Positions 16,132 to 25,238 of a stretch of 64,000 bases of DNA are shown here, piece by piece. Source of the DNA: Viridibacillus arenosi (GTDB taxonomy: Bacteria; Bacillota; Bacilli; Bacillales_A; Planococcaceae). Position 1 is the first letter of the stretch, and each line of letters starts with the position of its first letter. Under the pieces are notes generated by a model, which did no database searches, was not told the DNA's origin, and worked only from the letters and a program-made list of their open reading frames with translations. The stretch spans positions 33,037 through 97,036 of the forward strand of contig NZ_MSPW01000015.1 in assembly GCF_001955655.1 (NCBI RefSeq), given 5' to 3'. A program made the translations under genes and the position numbers.

Positions 16132-17034
16132 ATGAAGTTTGAGAAAATGTTTAGCACGATTGATACGCATGTTGCGGGCGAAGCATACCGTATCGTAATT
16201 CAATCACCAATCACCTTTGCAGAAAATAACATTAAAAAAAATCACGAAGAACTACAAGTACAATTTGAAAATACTAAAAATCTGTTGCTAAAAGAACCTA
16301 GAGGCCATAGAGGTATGCACGGATGCATCGTTCTACCATCGGTTGTAGCAGACTTTAGCTTACTATTCTTTACACATGAAGGAGTTAGCAATTTTAAATG
16401 CGAGTCTTTAATTGCTACTTTAACAGGACTATTAGAAACAGGGAATTTACAACAAAAATCTTCACATCTTTATAGCATTGAAACAGTGAATGGAATTTTT
16501 GAGTTACATGCTGAAATAGCTGATGGTGAAGTTATTGCTACAAAACTTCGTCACTCAAGTGATTTAATAGTTGAGAATTCTCAGGATACTTCTCTAATAG
16601 TTATAGATGAAGAGAGACAGTACGCATTATTTGAGAAGGTAAATGAAGCTCAAGAAATTACTTTGGAGAATTTAGCTTCACTTAGTAAATGGGGCAAGGA
16701 AAAAATTCGGAACTTAGTGGGAAAAGGTTTAAATATTACGGGTGTCATTTTAATAGAACAAGATGATGAGGATATTTCTCGAGTACGCTCAGTAACATTT
16801 GAGAGTGATGGCTATATTTTACGCTCACCGGGTATCGATAGTACTCTTGCGATTGCAAAAGTTTATCAGAAAGAAGTATTACAAAATTCTAGTATTTTTA
16901 ACAGCACATTTAAAGTGCAAAAGGATTCAAATGAAGAGTTTTATACTATTTCAACAGAGGCCTTTGTGACAGGTATACATCAGTTTATATTCGATCAGGA
17001 AGATCCGTTAGAAAACGGTTTTATATTAGCTTAA
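16132..17034 (+). CDS. Degenerate proline racemase family paralogue, role unknown
   Basis: This 300-residue protein is clearly of the proline racemase fold: it starts KMFSTIDTHVAGEAYRI, keeps KEPRGHRGMHG, and ends with the family's TEAFVTGIHQF...DPLENGF. The active site is broken. The first motif reads FKCESLIAT where CGHDTIG is expected, so the Cys stays but the Gly-His is lost. The second reads RSPGIDSTLA where RSPCGTGTSA is expected, so the second Cys is Gly. Racemase or epimerase chemistry by the known two-base mechanism is unlikely. It begins immediately after the stop of the epimerase gene, so it is made with it. It could be a pseudoenzyme partner or carry a different activity. Confidence 0.8.
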   Translation: MKFEKMFSTIDTHVAGEAYRIVIQSPITFAENNIKKNHEELQVQFENTKNLLLKEPRGHRGMHGCIVLPSVVADFSLLFFTHEGVSNFKCESLIATLTGLLETGNLQQKSSHLYSIETVNGIFELHAEIADGEVIATKLRHSSDLIVENSQDTSLIVIDEERQYALFEKVNEAQEITLENLASLSKWGKEKIRNLVGKGLNITGVILIEQDDEDISRVRSVTFESDGYILRSPGIDSTLAIAKVYQKEVLQNSSIFNSTFKVQKDSNEEFYTISTEAFVTGIHQFIFDQEDPLENGFILA

Positions 17035-17056
17035 ACAAATTTGAGGAGGAATTGAC

Positions 17057-17950
17057 ATGACAAAATTAGAAGGCGTTTTTCCAGTATTAATCACACCTAT
17101 GTTCGACAATGGTGAAGTGAATTGGGAAGGATTCAAAAACAATATTGAGTATTTTGTTGCACAGAACGTAGGCGGTATTACGATAAATGGTAGTACAGGA
17201 GAATTTGTTAGTTTAACAAAAGAAGAACGTTTTAAAGCTGTAGAAATCGCTGTTGCACAAGTGAATGGTCGTATACCTTTAATTGTTGGTACAGCAGCAG
17301 AAACGACTGCGGATGCGATTGAATTTACAAAACAAGCTGAAGAAGCAGGTGCTGATGCAGCGCTATTAATCAATTCATACTACGCTCATCCAAAAGAAAA
17401 TGAAATCTACGAGCATTTCAAAGCAGTCGCGGAATCCGTGAAATTACCAATCATGATTTATAATAATCCATTCACATCTGGCGTAAATATTAGCCAAGAA
17501 ACGATTTTACAAGTCGGTCGTGACGTAGAGAATATTACACATATTAAAGAATCAAGTGGTGAAATCCGTAAAGTACGTGATATTACACGCCAAGGTGAAG
17601 GATTTATCAAAACATTCTGTGGTGCAGATGATTTAGTATTAGAGTCATTCCTAGTTGGAGCGACAGGATGGATTTCAGTAGCAGGTAATATTGCGCCAAA
17701 ATTAGCGGTGGAACTATATGAGAGTGTACAAAATGGCAATTTAGATAATGCTTGGTTAGTATACGATCGCTTATTACCATTATGTAACTTCCTTGAGGGT
17801 TCAGGAAAATATGTGCAAATTGTTAAACGTGCAATGGAGATTAAAGGATTAGCGGGTGGTCCAGCACGTAAACCACGCTTACCATTGAATGAGGAAGAGG
17901 AAGCACAATTACAAGAACTTATTAAAAATGTAGAGACAGTACCACAATAG
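17057..17950 (+). CDS. DapA-family lyase, likely pyrroline-4-hydroxy-2-carboxylate deaminase
   Basis: This 297-residue TIM-barrel protein of the dihydrodipicolinate synthase family has the Schiff-base Lys164 in HIKESSGE, Tyr135 in IMIYNNP and the pyruvate-carboxylate loop GSTGEF (48 to 50 region; DapA proper has GTTGE). In hydroxyproline clusters such a protein opens and deaminates the pyrroline product of D-hydroxyproline dehydrogenase to 2-oxoglutarate semialdehyde plus ammonia. Its place between the epimerase pair and the semialdehyde dehydrogenase supports this over lysine synthesis. GAGGAGGAATTGAC precedes ATG 17057, 22 bp after the previous stop. Confidence 0.85.
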   Translation: MTKLEGVFPVLITPMFDNGEVNWEGFKNNIEYFVAQNVGGITINGSTGEFVSLTKEERFKAVEIAVAQVNGRIPLIVGTAAETTADAIEFTKQAEEAGADAALLINSYYAHPKENEIYEHFKAVAESVKLPIMIYNNPFTSGVNISQETILQVGRDVENITHIKESSGEIRKVRDITRQGEGFIKTFCGADDLVLESFLVGATGWISVAGNIAPKLAVELYESVQNGNLDNAWLVYDRLLPLCNFLEGSGKYVQIVKRAMEIKGLAGGPARKPRLPLNEEEEAQLQELIKNVETVPQ

Positions 17951-17971
17951 TTTAATAGAAAACTATTGTGG
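17942..17971 (+). other. 12-bp intercistronic hairpin without T-run
   Basis: CCACAATAGTTT and its exact complement enclose a 6-nt loop, starting inside the last codons of the deaminase gene. No T-run follows, so it is more likely an RNA-stabilising or processing element than a terminator. A second, imperfect hairpin follows at about 17988-18037 (GATCCTCT/AGAGGATT, then GTTTTC) and may give partial termination before the dehydrogenase gene. Confidence 0.5.
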
Positions 17972-18063
17972 AATATGACAGTAAAGAGAAAATGATCCTC
18001 TCTTAGTGAACAACTAATAGAGGATTGTTTTCGGTGAATTTAATTTTGGAGGGAGTATGAGGT

Positions 18064-19554
18064 ATGACAACAATTAATTATAGTTTAAAAGAAAAAGTAG
18101 TAGAATTTCTAAACGGAACCATTGGATTGTATATTAACGGAGAATACGTACCATCGATTAGTGGGGGAACGATAGACGTAATTGATCCAGCTACAGAGGA
18201 AATCATCACTCAAGTATGTGAGGCTCAAGCAGACGATATTGATGTAGCGGTATCCGCAGCTCGCAAAGCTTTTGATGAGGGTGAATGGACGAAATTAGAA
18301 GCAGCAGAGCGATCACGTCTTATGTACAAATTCGCAGATTTATTAGAAGAACATCGTGAGGAACTTGCACAATTAGAGTCACTTGATAATGGTAAACCGT
18401 ATGAAGTGGCTCTGGCAGATGATATTGATGGTACAATTCAGCATTTTAGATATTATTCAGGGTGGGCAACAAAAAGTTTAGGTAATACCGTTCCAGTATC
18501 TCCTGATTACGTAACTTATACGGTTCACGAGCCAGTAGGTGTTGTAGGGCAGATAATTCCGTGGAATTTCCCGTTAGCGATGGCCGCTTGGAAACTTGGA
18601 GCTGCTCTCGCAGTAGGTTGTACCGTCGTTATTAAGCCGGCAGCAGAAACACCATTGTCATTATTATACGCGGCTAAATTATTTAAAGAAGCTGGTTTCC
18701 CAGATGGTGTTGTAAATGTTGTCCCAGGATCAGGTCAAGGGGCAGGTGGAGCGATTGTAGAACATCCTCATGTTGATAGAGTGGCTTTTACTGGATCTAC
18801 TGCGACGGGTAAAAAAGTAATGGAAACAGCTGCACAGCAAATAAAAGGCGTCACATTAGAACTTGGTGGTAAATCTCCAAGTATCATTTTAGAAGATGCT
18901 AACTTAGAAGAAGCTATTGAAGGTGTCTTCAATGGCATTATGTATAACCACGGACAAAACTGTAGTGCGTGCTCACGCTTATTTATTCACCGCAAACATC
19001 ATGATTATGTTGTAGGGGAATTAGTGAAACGAGCTAATAAGTTAAAACTAGGACGTGGTTTAGAGCCTTCAACAGATATGGGCCCATTAGTATCTGCAAA
19101 ACAGCAAAATACTGTTTTAGGTTATATTGAAAAAGGAAAAGCTGAAGGTGCAAAAATAGTTGCAGGTGGTGGGAAACCGTTTGATAAAGGTTATTTTGTA
19201 GAGCCTACTATTTTTGTTGATGTTGAAGATCATATGACTATTGCTCGTGAGGAGATTTTTGGGCCAGTACTTGCTGTATTTGTATTTGATACAGTTGATG
19301 AGGTTATTCGACGTGCAAATGATAGTGACTATGGTTTAGCTTCTAGCGTGTGGACTGAGAATATTAAAACAGGTCATTATATCGCCAACCGCTTACAATC
19401 AGGAACTGTATGGATTAATGATTTTGGTCTTGAGTGGGAAACAATGCCGTTTGGAGGCTATAAAAAATCCGGGGTTGGTAGAGAAATGGGTGGAGAATAT
19501 GGTCTAGCAAACTATACTGAGGTTAAGAGTGTATTTGTGAATATTAAACGTTAA
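18064..19554 (+). CDS. Aldehyde dehydrogenase, likely 2-oxoglutarate semialdehyde dehydrogenase
   Basis: This 496-residue NAD(P)-dependent aldehyde dehydrogenase shows the typical blocks: IIPWNFPLAMAAWKLG (cofactor binding), the general-base Glu in TLELGGKSP, the catalytic Cys in HGQNCSACSR, and the end block PFGGYKKSGVGREMG. It would oxidise 2-oxoglutarate semialdehyde to 2-oxoglutarate, the last step of the pathway. The family is broad and sequence alone does not fix the substrate; betaine-aldehyde-type enzymes look similar. GGAGGGAG lies upstream of ATG 18064. It is separated from the deaminase gene by 113 bp with two hairpins and no sigma-54 site of its own, so it is probably made by read-through. 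Confidence 0.82.
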   Translation: MTTINYSLKEKVVEFLNGTIGLYINGEYVPSISGGTIDVIDPATEEIITQVCEAQADDIDVAVSAARKAFDEGEWTKLEAAERSRLMYKFADLLEEHREELAQLESLDNGKPYEVALADDIDGTIQHFRYYSGWATKSLGNTVPVSPDYVTYTVHEPVGVVGQIIPWNFPLAMAAWKLGAALAVGCTVVIKPAAETPLSLLYAAKLFKEAGFPDGVVNVVPGSGQGAGGAIVEHPHVDRVAFTGSTATGKKVMETAAQQIKGVTLELGGKSPSIILEDANLEEAIEGVFNGIMYNHGQNCSACSRLFIHRKHHDYVVGELVKRANKLKLGRGLEPSTDMGPLVSAKQQNTVLGYIEKGKAEGAKIVAGGGKPFDKGYFVEPTIFVDVEDHMTIAREEIFGPVLAVFVFDTVDEVIRRANDSDYGLASSVWTENIKTGHYIANRLQSGTVWINDFGLEWETMPFGGYKKSGVGREMGGEYGLANYTEVKSVFVNIKR

Positions 19555-19633
19555 TAACAAATCGTCTTATAAATATGATTCTTTAAGACATAATTAAATT
19601 TAGAATAACATTTCAATATTAGTATTAAAGATA

Positions 19634-19670
19634 ATGCTCGATATCCTATTTAGGGTATCGAGCATTTTGT
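19634..19670. terminator. Terminator shared by convergent dehydrogenase and rpoN genes
   Basis: A 10-bp perfect stem, ATGCTCGATA (19634-19643) with TATCGAGCAT (19656-19665), is followed by TTTTG on the plus strand and a weaker T-rich stretch on the minus strand. Confidence 0.6.
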
Positions 19671-19674
19671 ATAG

Positions 19675-20967
19675 TTATAGCTCCTTACGCTTACTAGCAG
19701 AAGGAATTCTCATTTCTTCGCGGTATTTATTGATAGTTCTCCTAGAGATTGTGATGCCATATTCAGAGTTGAAATATTCCGCCATTTTCTGATCTGAATA
19801 GGGTTTTATTTTATTTTCTTCAGCAATGAGCTGTTGCAAAAGAGTTTTTACTTTTTCTTGTGAAATCGTATGGCCATCTTTTGTTTCGAGTTTGGATGTA
19901 AATAAGTTTTTAAGTTCAAATGTACCAATTGGTGTTTGAACAAACTTATTGGTTGTTGCTCGACTTACAGTAGATTCATGCATTTCTATAGCTTCAGCTA
20001 CTTCTTTTAAAGTAAGTGGTTGTAAAGCAGAAAAACCTTTTAGAAAAAAATCCTGCTGCTTTCCTAAAAGTACCTGCATGATTTTAATAATTGTATTACG
20101 ACGTTGTTCGATGCTGTTAATGAGCCAATTATAATTTTTATAATGCTCATTAATATATTTTTTTTCATCACGATTTGCAGTTGGTAAGTTCATATAAAAA
20201 CTATTTAAATGGATATTTGGCAAGTAAGTATCATTTAAATGGAATAGTAATTGATGATTATGTTCTTCCACAATAATATCTGGACGCAAATATTCCGTTG
20301 TTTCATGACTCATAACAGCACAGGGTTTCGGGTTCAAGGTTTTAATCAAATCATTGCATTCTTTTATTTCTGCGAGTGAAATATGCATTTTATTGGCGAT
20401 AACTTGCCATTTTTTCTCTGCCAATAAATTTAAATGTTCATTAATAAGTATAGCTAGTTGTTGGTGTTCAGGATATCGAGTGCGAGCTTGTAAAGTTAGA
20501 CATTCTTCTAATGTACGGGCACCAATACCAGAAGGGCCAATTTGTTGTAATAGATGTATTCCTTCAGTAATTTCTTTTGTTTCAAAAGTGGTATGTATGG
20601 GATCCGTTTGGAAGTATCCTTGATCATTTAAATTATAAATAATGTATTTTAACTGTTTTTGTATGTAGTCATCATTGAAATTAAGTTTTACTAATTTATA
20701 TAAATAATCTCTAAAATCAATTTCAGCTTTATATGTAATATCTGTAGTTTCTTTTCTTGAGTGATTTGAAAAGGTGTACATTGGTAACTTCTCGACGTAT
20801 TGATCATCAGCTTTTTCTTGAAGTTCAATTAAAGGGTTCTCTAATTCTTGCTGCCGGATAAATTGTTCTAAATCATCATTAGAGTATTGAAGTAACTCGA
20901 TTGACTGTCTAAGTTGAACTGTCATTAACATTTTCAATTCCTGGCGTTGTTGAATTACAAGTTCCAT
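19675..20967 (-). CDS. rpoN: RNA polymerase sigma-54 factor
   Basis: This 430-residue sigma-54 (called SigL in Bacillus) shows all regions: the Gln/Leu-rich N-terminus that contacts activators (MLMTVQLRQSIELLQYSNDD), the core-binding middle, a helix-turn-helix (TLKEVAEAIEMHESTVSRAT) that reads the -12 element, and the RpoN box SRRTINKYREEM near the C-terminus that reads -24. AGAGGGGGAT lies before ATG 20967. It sits between the hydroxyproline operon and the peptide importer, both of which have sigma-54 promoters, and is transcribed away from the importer. I see no -24/-12 site in front of rpoN itself. Confidence 0.95.
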   Translation of the reverse strand: MELVIQQRQELKMLMTVQLRQSIELLQYSNDDLEQFIRQQELENPLIELQEKADDQYVEKLPMYTFSNHSRKETTDITYKAEIDFRDYLYKLVKLNFNDDYIQKQLKYIIYNLNDQGYFQTDPIHTTFETKEITEGIHLLQQIGPSGIGARTLEECLTLQARTRYPEHQQLAILINEHLNLLAEKKWQVIANKMHISLAEIKECNDLIKTLNPKPCAVMSHETTEYLRPDIIVEEHNHQLLFHLNDTYLPNIHLNSFYMNLPTANRDEKKYINEHYKNYNWLINSIEQRRNTIIKIMQVLLGKQQDFFLKGFSALQPLTLKEVAEAIEMHESTVSRATTNKFVQTPIGTFELKNLFTSKLETKDGHTISQEKVKTLLQQLIAEENKIKPYSDQKMAEYFNSEYGITISRRTINKYREEMRIPSASKRKEL

Positions 20968-21206
20968 ATAATCCCCCTCTAATCTAATCCACCCATTGTT
21001 TAACTATTGTAGCACATGTTCTATTACTTCAAAAAGACGTATTTCTATGGAAATAAACCATAAAAGAGTTTGTGTGGTTTTATATTTATAATATTTTTTC
21101 TATTTAAAGTAAATAAAATAGTGGTTAATGTAGTTATTTACTAATGATAGATTATTTTGAATTTAAAATCAAAATATGTCGTGTTGTGTCAGTTGAATAT
21201 TCGAAG

Positions 21207-21222
21207 TGGCATGAAGATTGCA
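21207..21222 (+). promoter_or_regulatory. Sigma-54 promoter for the peptide importer operon
   Basis: TGGCATGAAGATTGCA matches the -24/-12 consensus (TGGCAT, 5 bp, TTGCA). It lies 57 bp before the first permease gene. An ATTTTGA/TCAAAAT dyad (21154-21175) is just upstream. Confidence 0.8.
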
Positions 21223-21279
21223 TGTAATAATTTATGGAAATGATGGATTCCAATTTAATGGGAGATGGGGGGGTATTTT

Positions 21280-22206
21280 ATGTTTCGTTATATTATGAGT
21301 AGGATTGGTTATATGTTTGTTACATTGTTTATCATTATTTTATTATCGTTTGTATTAATGCAGACGTTACCTGGATCACCTTTTAATGATGAAAAATTGC
21401 CACCTGCACAAAAAGAATTATTATACGAAAAGTATGGGTTAGATAAGCCGGTAGCTGAACAGTTTGTAACTTACTTGAAAAATTTATCACAAGGGGATTT
21501 AGGTGTTTCCTTTACCTTTGATAATCGACCAGTAACGAAGATTATTAGTGAACGAATTGGCGCATCAGCCATTTTAGGGATGCAGGCAATTCTATTAGGG
21601 ACGATGGTAGGTTTATTGTTAGGTATTTTAGCTGCATTAAGACATAACACATTTTGGGATTATGGAGCCATGTTAATAGCGGTATTGGGTATTTCAATTC
21701 CATCGTTTGTATTTGCAGGCTTTTTACAATATTGGGTAGGGGTCAAACTAGGATGGTTACCTATTGCCTTTTGGGGAGGATTTGAATATTCAATTTTACC
21801 AACATTTGCGTTGTCAGTAAGTGTTGTTGCTACGATTGCTAGATTTACACGTATCGAAATGCTAGAAGTCTTAGGACAGGAGTATATTATAACTGCGAAA
21901 TCAAAAGGGCTTTCTAGTTTCGAAATCATAGGTAAGCATGGAATAAGAAATGCACTTATTCCTATTATTACAATTATAGGTCCACTTATTGTTAATACTA
22001 TTACGGGCTCACTTGTTATTGAGAAGATTTTTAGTATACCAGGATTAGGCGAACAATTTGTTAATTCAATTATTACGAATGACTACCAACTGATTATGGG
22101 AACCACTATTTTTTATGCAGTTCTTTTCATAGTAGTTGTATTAATTGTTGATATTTTATACGGCTTTATTGATCCGCGCATTAGAGTAGCGGGGGGGAAC
22201 CGATAA
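21280..22206 (+). CDS. Oligopeptide/dipeptide ABC transporter permease (DppB/OppB type)
   Basis: This is a 308-residue inner permease with about six membrane helices. It begins MFRYIMSRIGYMFVTLF and has the typical long external segment after helix 1 (LPGSPFNDEKLPPAQKELLY). The binding-protein-dependent transport motif is near residues 200-230 (EYIITAKSKGLSSFEIIGKH), where the ATPase docks. GGGGGGG precedes ATG 21280; an ATG at 21265 would overlap that site. It is the first gene of a four-gene operon and overlaps the next permease gene by one base. The sigma-54 promoter links it to the hydroxyproline genes. Confidence 0.88.
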   Translation: MFRYIMSRIGYMFVTLFIIILLSFVLMQTLPGSPFNDEKLPPAQKELLYEKYGLDKPVAEQFVTYLKNLSQGDLGVSFTFDNRPVTKIISERIGASAILGMQAILLGTMVGLLLGILAALRHNTFWDYGAMLIAVLGISIPSFVFAGFLQYWVGVKLGWLPIAFWGGFEYSILPTFALSVSVVATIARFTRIEMLEVLGQEYIITAKSKGLSSFEIIGKHGIRNALIPIITIIGPLIVNTITGSLVIEKIFSIPGLGEQFVNSIITNDYQLIMGTTIFYAVLFIVVVLIVDILYGFIDPRIRVAGGNR

Positions 22207-23240
22207 TGGTAATAAAACATAATGAAAATGTAAAAGTGAAAAAGTATTCACCTGATTTATTTGAACCAGCTAATCAAGGGGCAATAAAAAGAGAACAAAT
22301 TATGAGACCTGAGCAATCCTTTTGGCAGGATGCCTGGAGTAGGCTTAAAAAAAATAAAGCGGCATTCTTTGGTTTACTGATAATTGTAGTTGTCATTTTA
22401 TTGGCGATATTTGGACCTTATATGAACAGTCATGGTTATGACGAACAAGATTTAACCCGTACCAATTTGCCCCCGAAGATTCCTGTGCTAGAGAATATTT
22501 CATTTTTAGGAGTTGATGGCAAGGATATTCGTAATGTCGACCAATATGCTTCTAAAAACGTTGATGAGTTTTTTTGGTTTGGTACAGATGAATTGGGAAG
22601 GGATTTGTGGACGAGAGTTTGGCAAGGAACTAGGATTTCGTTATATATCGCTTTCTTAGCAGCGACTATTGATTTAATTATTGGTGTAGCATATGGAGCG
22701 GTATCGTCATTTTATGGGGGAAGATTAGATACATTGATGCAACGTATTATTGAAGTTCTAGTTGGAATTCCAGGTTTAATTGTCAATATATTATTGATTT
22801 TAATACTAAAACCAGGGATTCTTTCTATTACATTAGCAATGGTTATTGTAGGTTGGATAGGAATGGCTCGGATTGTCCGAGCACAAATACTAAAGTTGAA
22901 AGGACAAGAATATGTATTAGCTTCTAGAACTTTAGGTGCAAGCAACCAGCGTTTAATATGGAAACATTTAATACCAAATACATTTGGTCCGATTATAGTG
23001 GTTACAACTTTCACTATTCCTGGTGCTATTTTTACAGAAGCTTTATTGAGTTTTATTGGTTTAGGGTTACAGCCACCAATCGCATCATTAGGAACCATTG
23101 TGAATGATTCTTATAAATTATTACGAATTTATCCACATGGAATGGTCGTATCGTCAATCATTATTAGTTTAATCATGATTAGTTTTAATTTATTAGGGGA
23201 TGGTTTACGGGATGCGTTTGACCCTAAAATGAGAAAATAA
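22206..23240 (+). CDS. Oligopeptide/dipeptide ABC transporter permease (DppC/OppC type)
   Basis: This 344-residue permease has a cytoplasmic N-terminal tail, one helix, a large external loop (about 70-130, with FWFGTDELGRDLWTRV, the classic OppC/DppC motif), then five helices. The EAA loop (LKGQEYVLASRTLGASNQRL) contacts the ATPase. It pairs with the preceding permease to form the membrane channel. Its start overlaps the previous stop (TAATG). Confidence 0.88.
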   Translation: MVIKHNENVKVKKYSPDLFEPANQGAIKREQIMRPEQSFWQDAWSRLKKNKAAFFGLLIIVVVILLAIFGPYMNSHGYDEQDLTRTNLPPKIPVLENISFLGVDGKDIRNVDQYASKNVDEFFWFGTDELGRDLWTRVWQGTRISLYIAFLAATIDLIIGVAYGAVSSFYGGRLDTLMQRIIEVLVGIPGLIVNILLILILKPGILSITLAMVIVGWIGMARIVRAQILKLKGQEYVLASRTLGASNQRLIWKHLIPNTFGPIIVVTTFTIPGAIFTEALLSFIGLGLQPPIASLGTIVNDSYKLLRIYPHGMVVSSIIISLIMISFNLLGDGLRDAFDPKMRK

Positions 23241-23252
23241 GGGGGATGGAAC

Positions 23253-25238
23253 ATGGACTATATACTTCAAGTAAAAAATCTCCATGTATCTTTTGATACA
23301 TATGCAGGAGAAGTACAAGCAGTACGAGGCGTTTCTTTTGATTTGAAGGCTGGTGAAACACTAGCGATTGTAGGTGAATCAGGTTCAGGGAAATCTGTAA
23401 CATCAAAAAGTTTGGTGCGATTAAATCCCCCTGAATCTACTAGGGTTAAGAACGGTGAAATCCTGTTTGAGGGAAAAAATATCTTGAATATTACCGAGCA
23501 AGAAATGCGTAAAATACGTGGTGCAGATATTGCAATGATTTTTCAAGATCCAATGACTGCTTTAAATCCAACGATGACGATTGGAAAACAAATTGCGGAG
23601 AGTATTCGAAAACATACTAATATGGGCAGTACGAAGGTTAAAGATCGAGTTATTGAGCTTCTTCAAATGGTGGGAATAAAAGATGCTGAAACACGTATAA
23701 AGCAATATCCACATCAATTTTCTGGGGGGATGCGACAACGTATTGTCATTGCAATGGCATTAGCATGTGAGCCAAAGATAATTATTGCGGATGAACCAAC
23801 TACAGCATTAGATGTTTCTATTCAAGCACAAATACTAGAACTCTTAAAACACATACAACAACAAATGGGTTTATCTATTGTGTTTATCACACATGATTTG
23901 GGTGTTGTCGCAAAAATGGCTGATCGTGTTGCAGTTATGTATGCAGGCAAGATTGTTGAAATCGGTTTAGTAGATGAGGTTTTTTATAAAACAACGCATC
24001 CTTATACGAAGGGATTGCTAGCAGCCATGCCTAGACCGAATATGATGTCAGATGAACTCTATTCGATCCCTGGCTCTCCACCAGATCTACTAAATCTCCC
24101 GCAAGGAGATGCATTTGCAGAGCGTAATAAACAGGCGTTAAAAATAGATTTTATAGAAGAACCTCCTTTATTTCAGATATCAGATACGCATTTTGCTGCC
24201 ACATGGTTATTGCATGAGCTTGCACCAAAAACAGTTCCTTTAGAAAATAAATCTGAAGAGTCAATGTCCAGTGATTTTGTATTGGAACAAGAACATACTA
24301 CAAAGGAGAATCTCATTTTAGTTAAAGGGTTAAAGCAGTATTTTAAATTGGATAAACATAATACTGTAAAAGCAGTTGATGATATCAGTTTCAACATATA
24401 TAAGGGTGAAATTTTTGGATTAGTAGGCGAATCAGGCTGCGGTAAATCAACGACAGGTCGCTCTCTCATTAAACTAAATGATATGACTGCGGGAGAAGTT
24501 ATTATTGATGGAAAAGATATTAGAAAAGTGAAGTCTAAGAAGGAGTTATTGGAGTTTAATCGTAAAGTTCAAATGATTTTCCAAGATCCTTATTCTTCTT
24601 TAAATCCAAGAATGAAAGTCGCTGACATTATTGCTGAAGGACTTGATATCCATCATTTGAATGTAAATCAGCGTCAAGAAAAAGTACACGATTTACTCGA
24701 AACTGTAGGCTTAAATAAAGAACATGCTAATCGCTATCCACATGAATTTAGTGGTGGTCAGCGCCAACGTATTGGTATTGCAAGAGCACTAGCAGTGGAA
24801 CCAGATTTTATCATTGCGGATGAACCAATTTCTGCGTTAGATGTTTCAATTCAAGCACAAATAGTGAATTTGCTAAAAAAGTTACAAAAAGAAAAAGGAC
24901 TTACTTATTTGTTTATTGCTCATGATTTATCGATGGTAAAATATATTAGTGATCGAATTGGTGTAATGTATAGAGGAAAAATTGTAGAGATGGCGAGCAG
25001 TGAAGAATTATATGAAAATCCAATTCATCCTTATACAAAATCATTACTATCAGCATTACCACTACCAGATCCATTGTTGGAAAGAGAGCGAAAGCGAATC
25101 ATTTTTGATGATCAATCTTATGAAGGTAGAAATCGAGAAAATGAAATTCTAAGAGAAGTCAGAAAGGGTCATTTTGTGATGTGCACCGAACAAGAATATG
25201 AAGAATATAGAAAGACTATTAAGGTGGTGAATCATTAA
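23253..25238 (+). CDS. Fused peptide ABC transporter ATPase (DppD-DppF type)
   Basis: This 661-residue protein holds two complete ATP-binding cassettes in one chain. The first (about 1-270) has Walker A GESGSGKS and signature FSGGMRQR; the second (about 345-600) has GESGCGKST and FSGGQRQR. Both have the oligopeptide-importer tail (THPYTKGLLAAMPRP; HPYTKSLLSALPLP). Peptide importers usually encode these as two proteins (DppD and DppF). A short hydrophilic linker joins the halves. The gene is 12 bp after the permease and overlaps the following small gene by one base (TAATG). It would power uptake of peptides delivered by the lipoprotein at 25778-27439. Confidence 0.9.
   Translation: MDYILQVKNLHVSFDTYAGEVQAVRGVSFDLKAGETLAIVGESGSGKSVTSKSLVRLNPPESTRVKNGEILFEGKNILNITEQEMRKIRGADIAMIFQDPMTALNPTMTIGKQIAESIRKHTNMGSTKVKDRVIELLQMVGIKDAETRIKQYPHQFSGGMRQRIVIAMALACEPKIIIADEPTTALDVSIQAQILELLKHIQQQMGLSIVFITHDLGVVAKMADRVAVMYAGKIVEIGLVDEVFYKTTHPYTKGLLAAMPRPNMMSDELYSIPGSPPDLLNLPQGDAFAERNKQALKIDFIEEPPLFQISDTHFAATWLLHELAPKTVPLENKSEESMSSDFVLEQEHTTKENLILVKGLKQYFKLDKHNTVKAVDDISFNIYKGEIFGLVGESGCGKSTTGRSLIKLNDMTAGEVIIDGKDIRKVKSKKELLEFNRKVQMIFQDPYSSLNPRMKVADIIAEGLDIHHLNVNQRQEKVHDLLETVGLNKEHANRYPHEFSGGQRQRIGIARALAVEPDFIIADEPISALDVSIQAQIVNLLKKLQKEKGLTYLFIAHDLSMVKYISDRIGVMYRGKIVEMASSEELYENPIHPYTKSLLSALPLPDPLLERERKRIIFDDQSYEGRNRENEILREVRKGHFVMCTEQEYEEYRKTIKVVNH

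Noticed and set aside
19641..19660. Similarity between the rpoN terminator loop (ATATCCTATTTAGGGTAT) and a dyad near 44181-44200 before the FMN reductase
   Set aside because: The shared stretch is short and AT-rich; with two occurrences only, chance is the simpler explanation.
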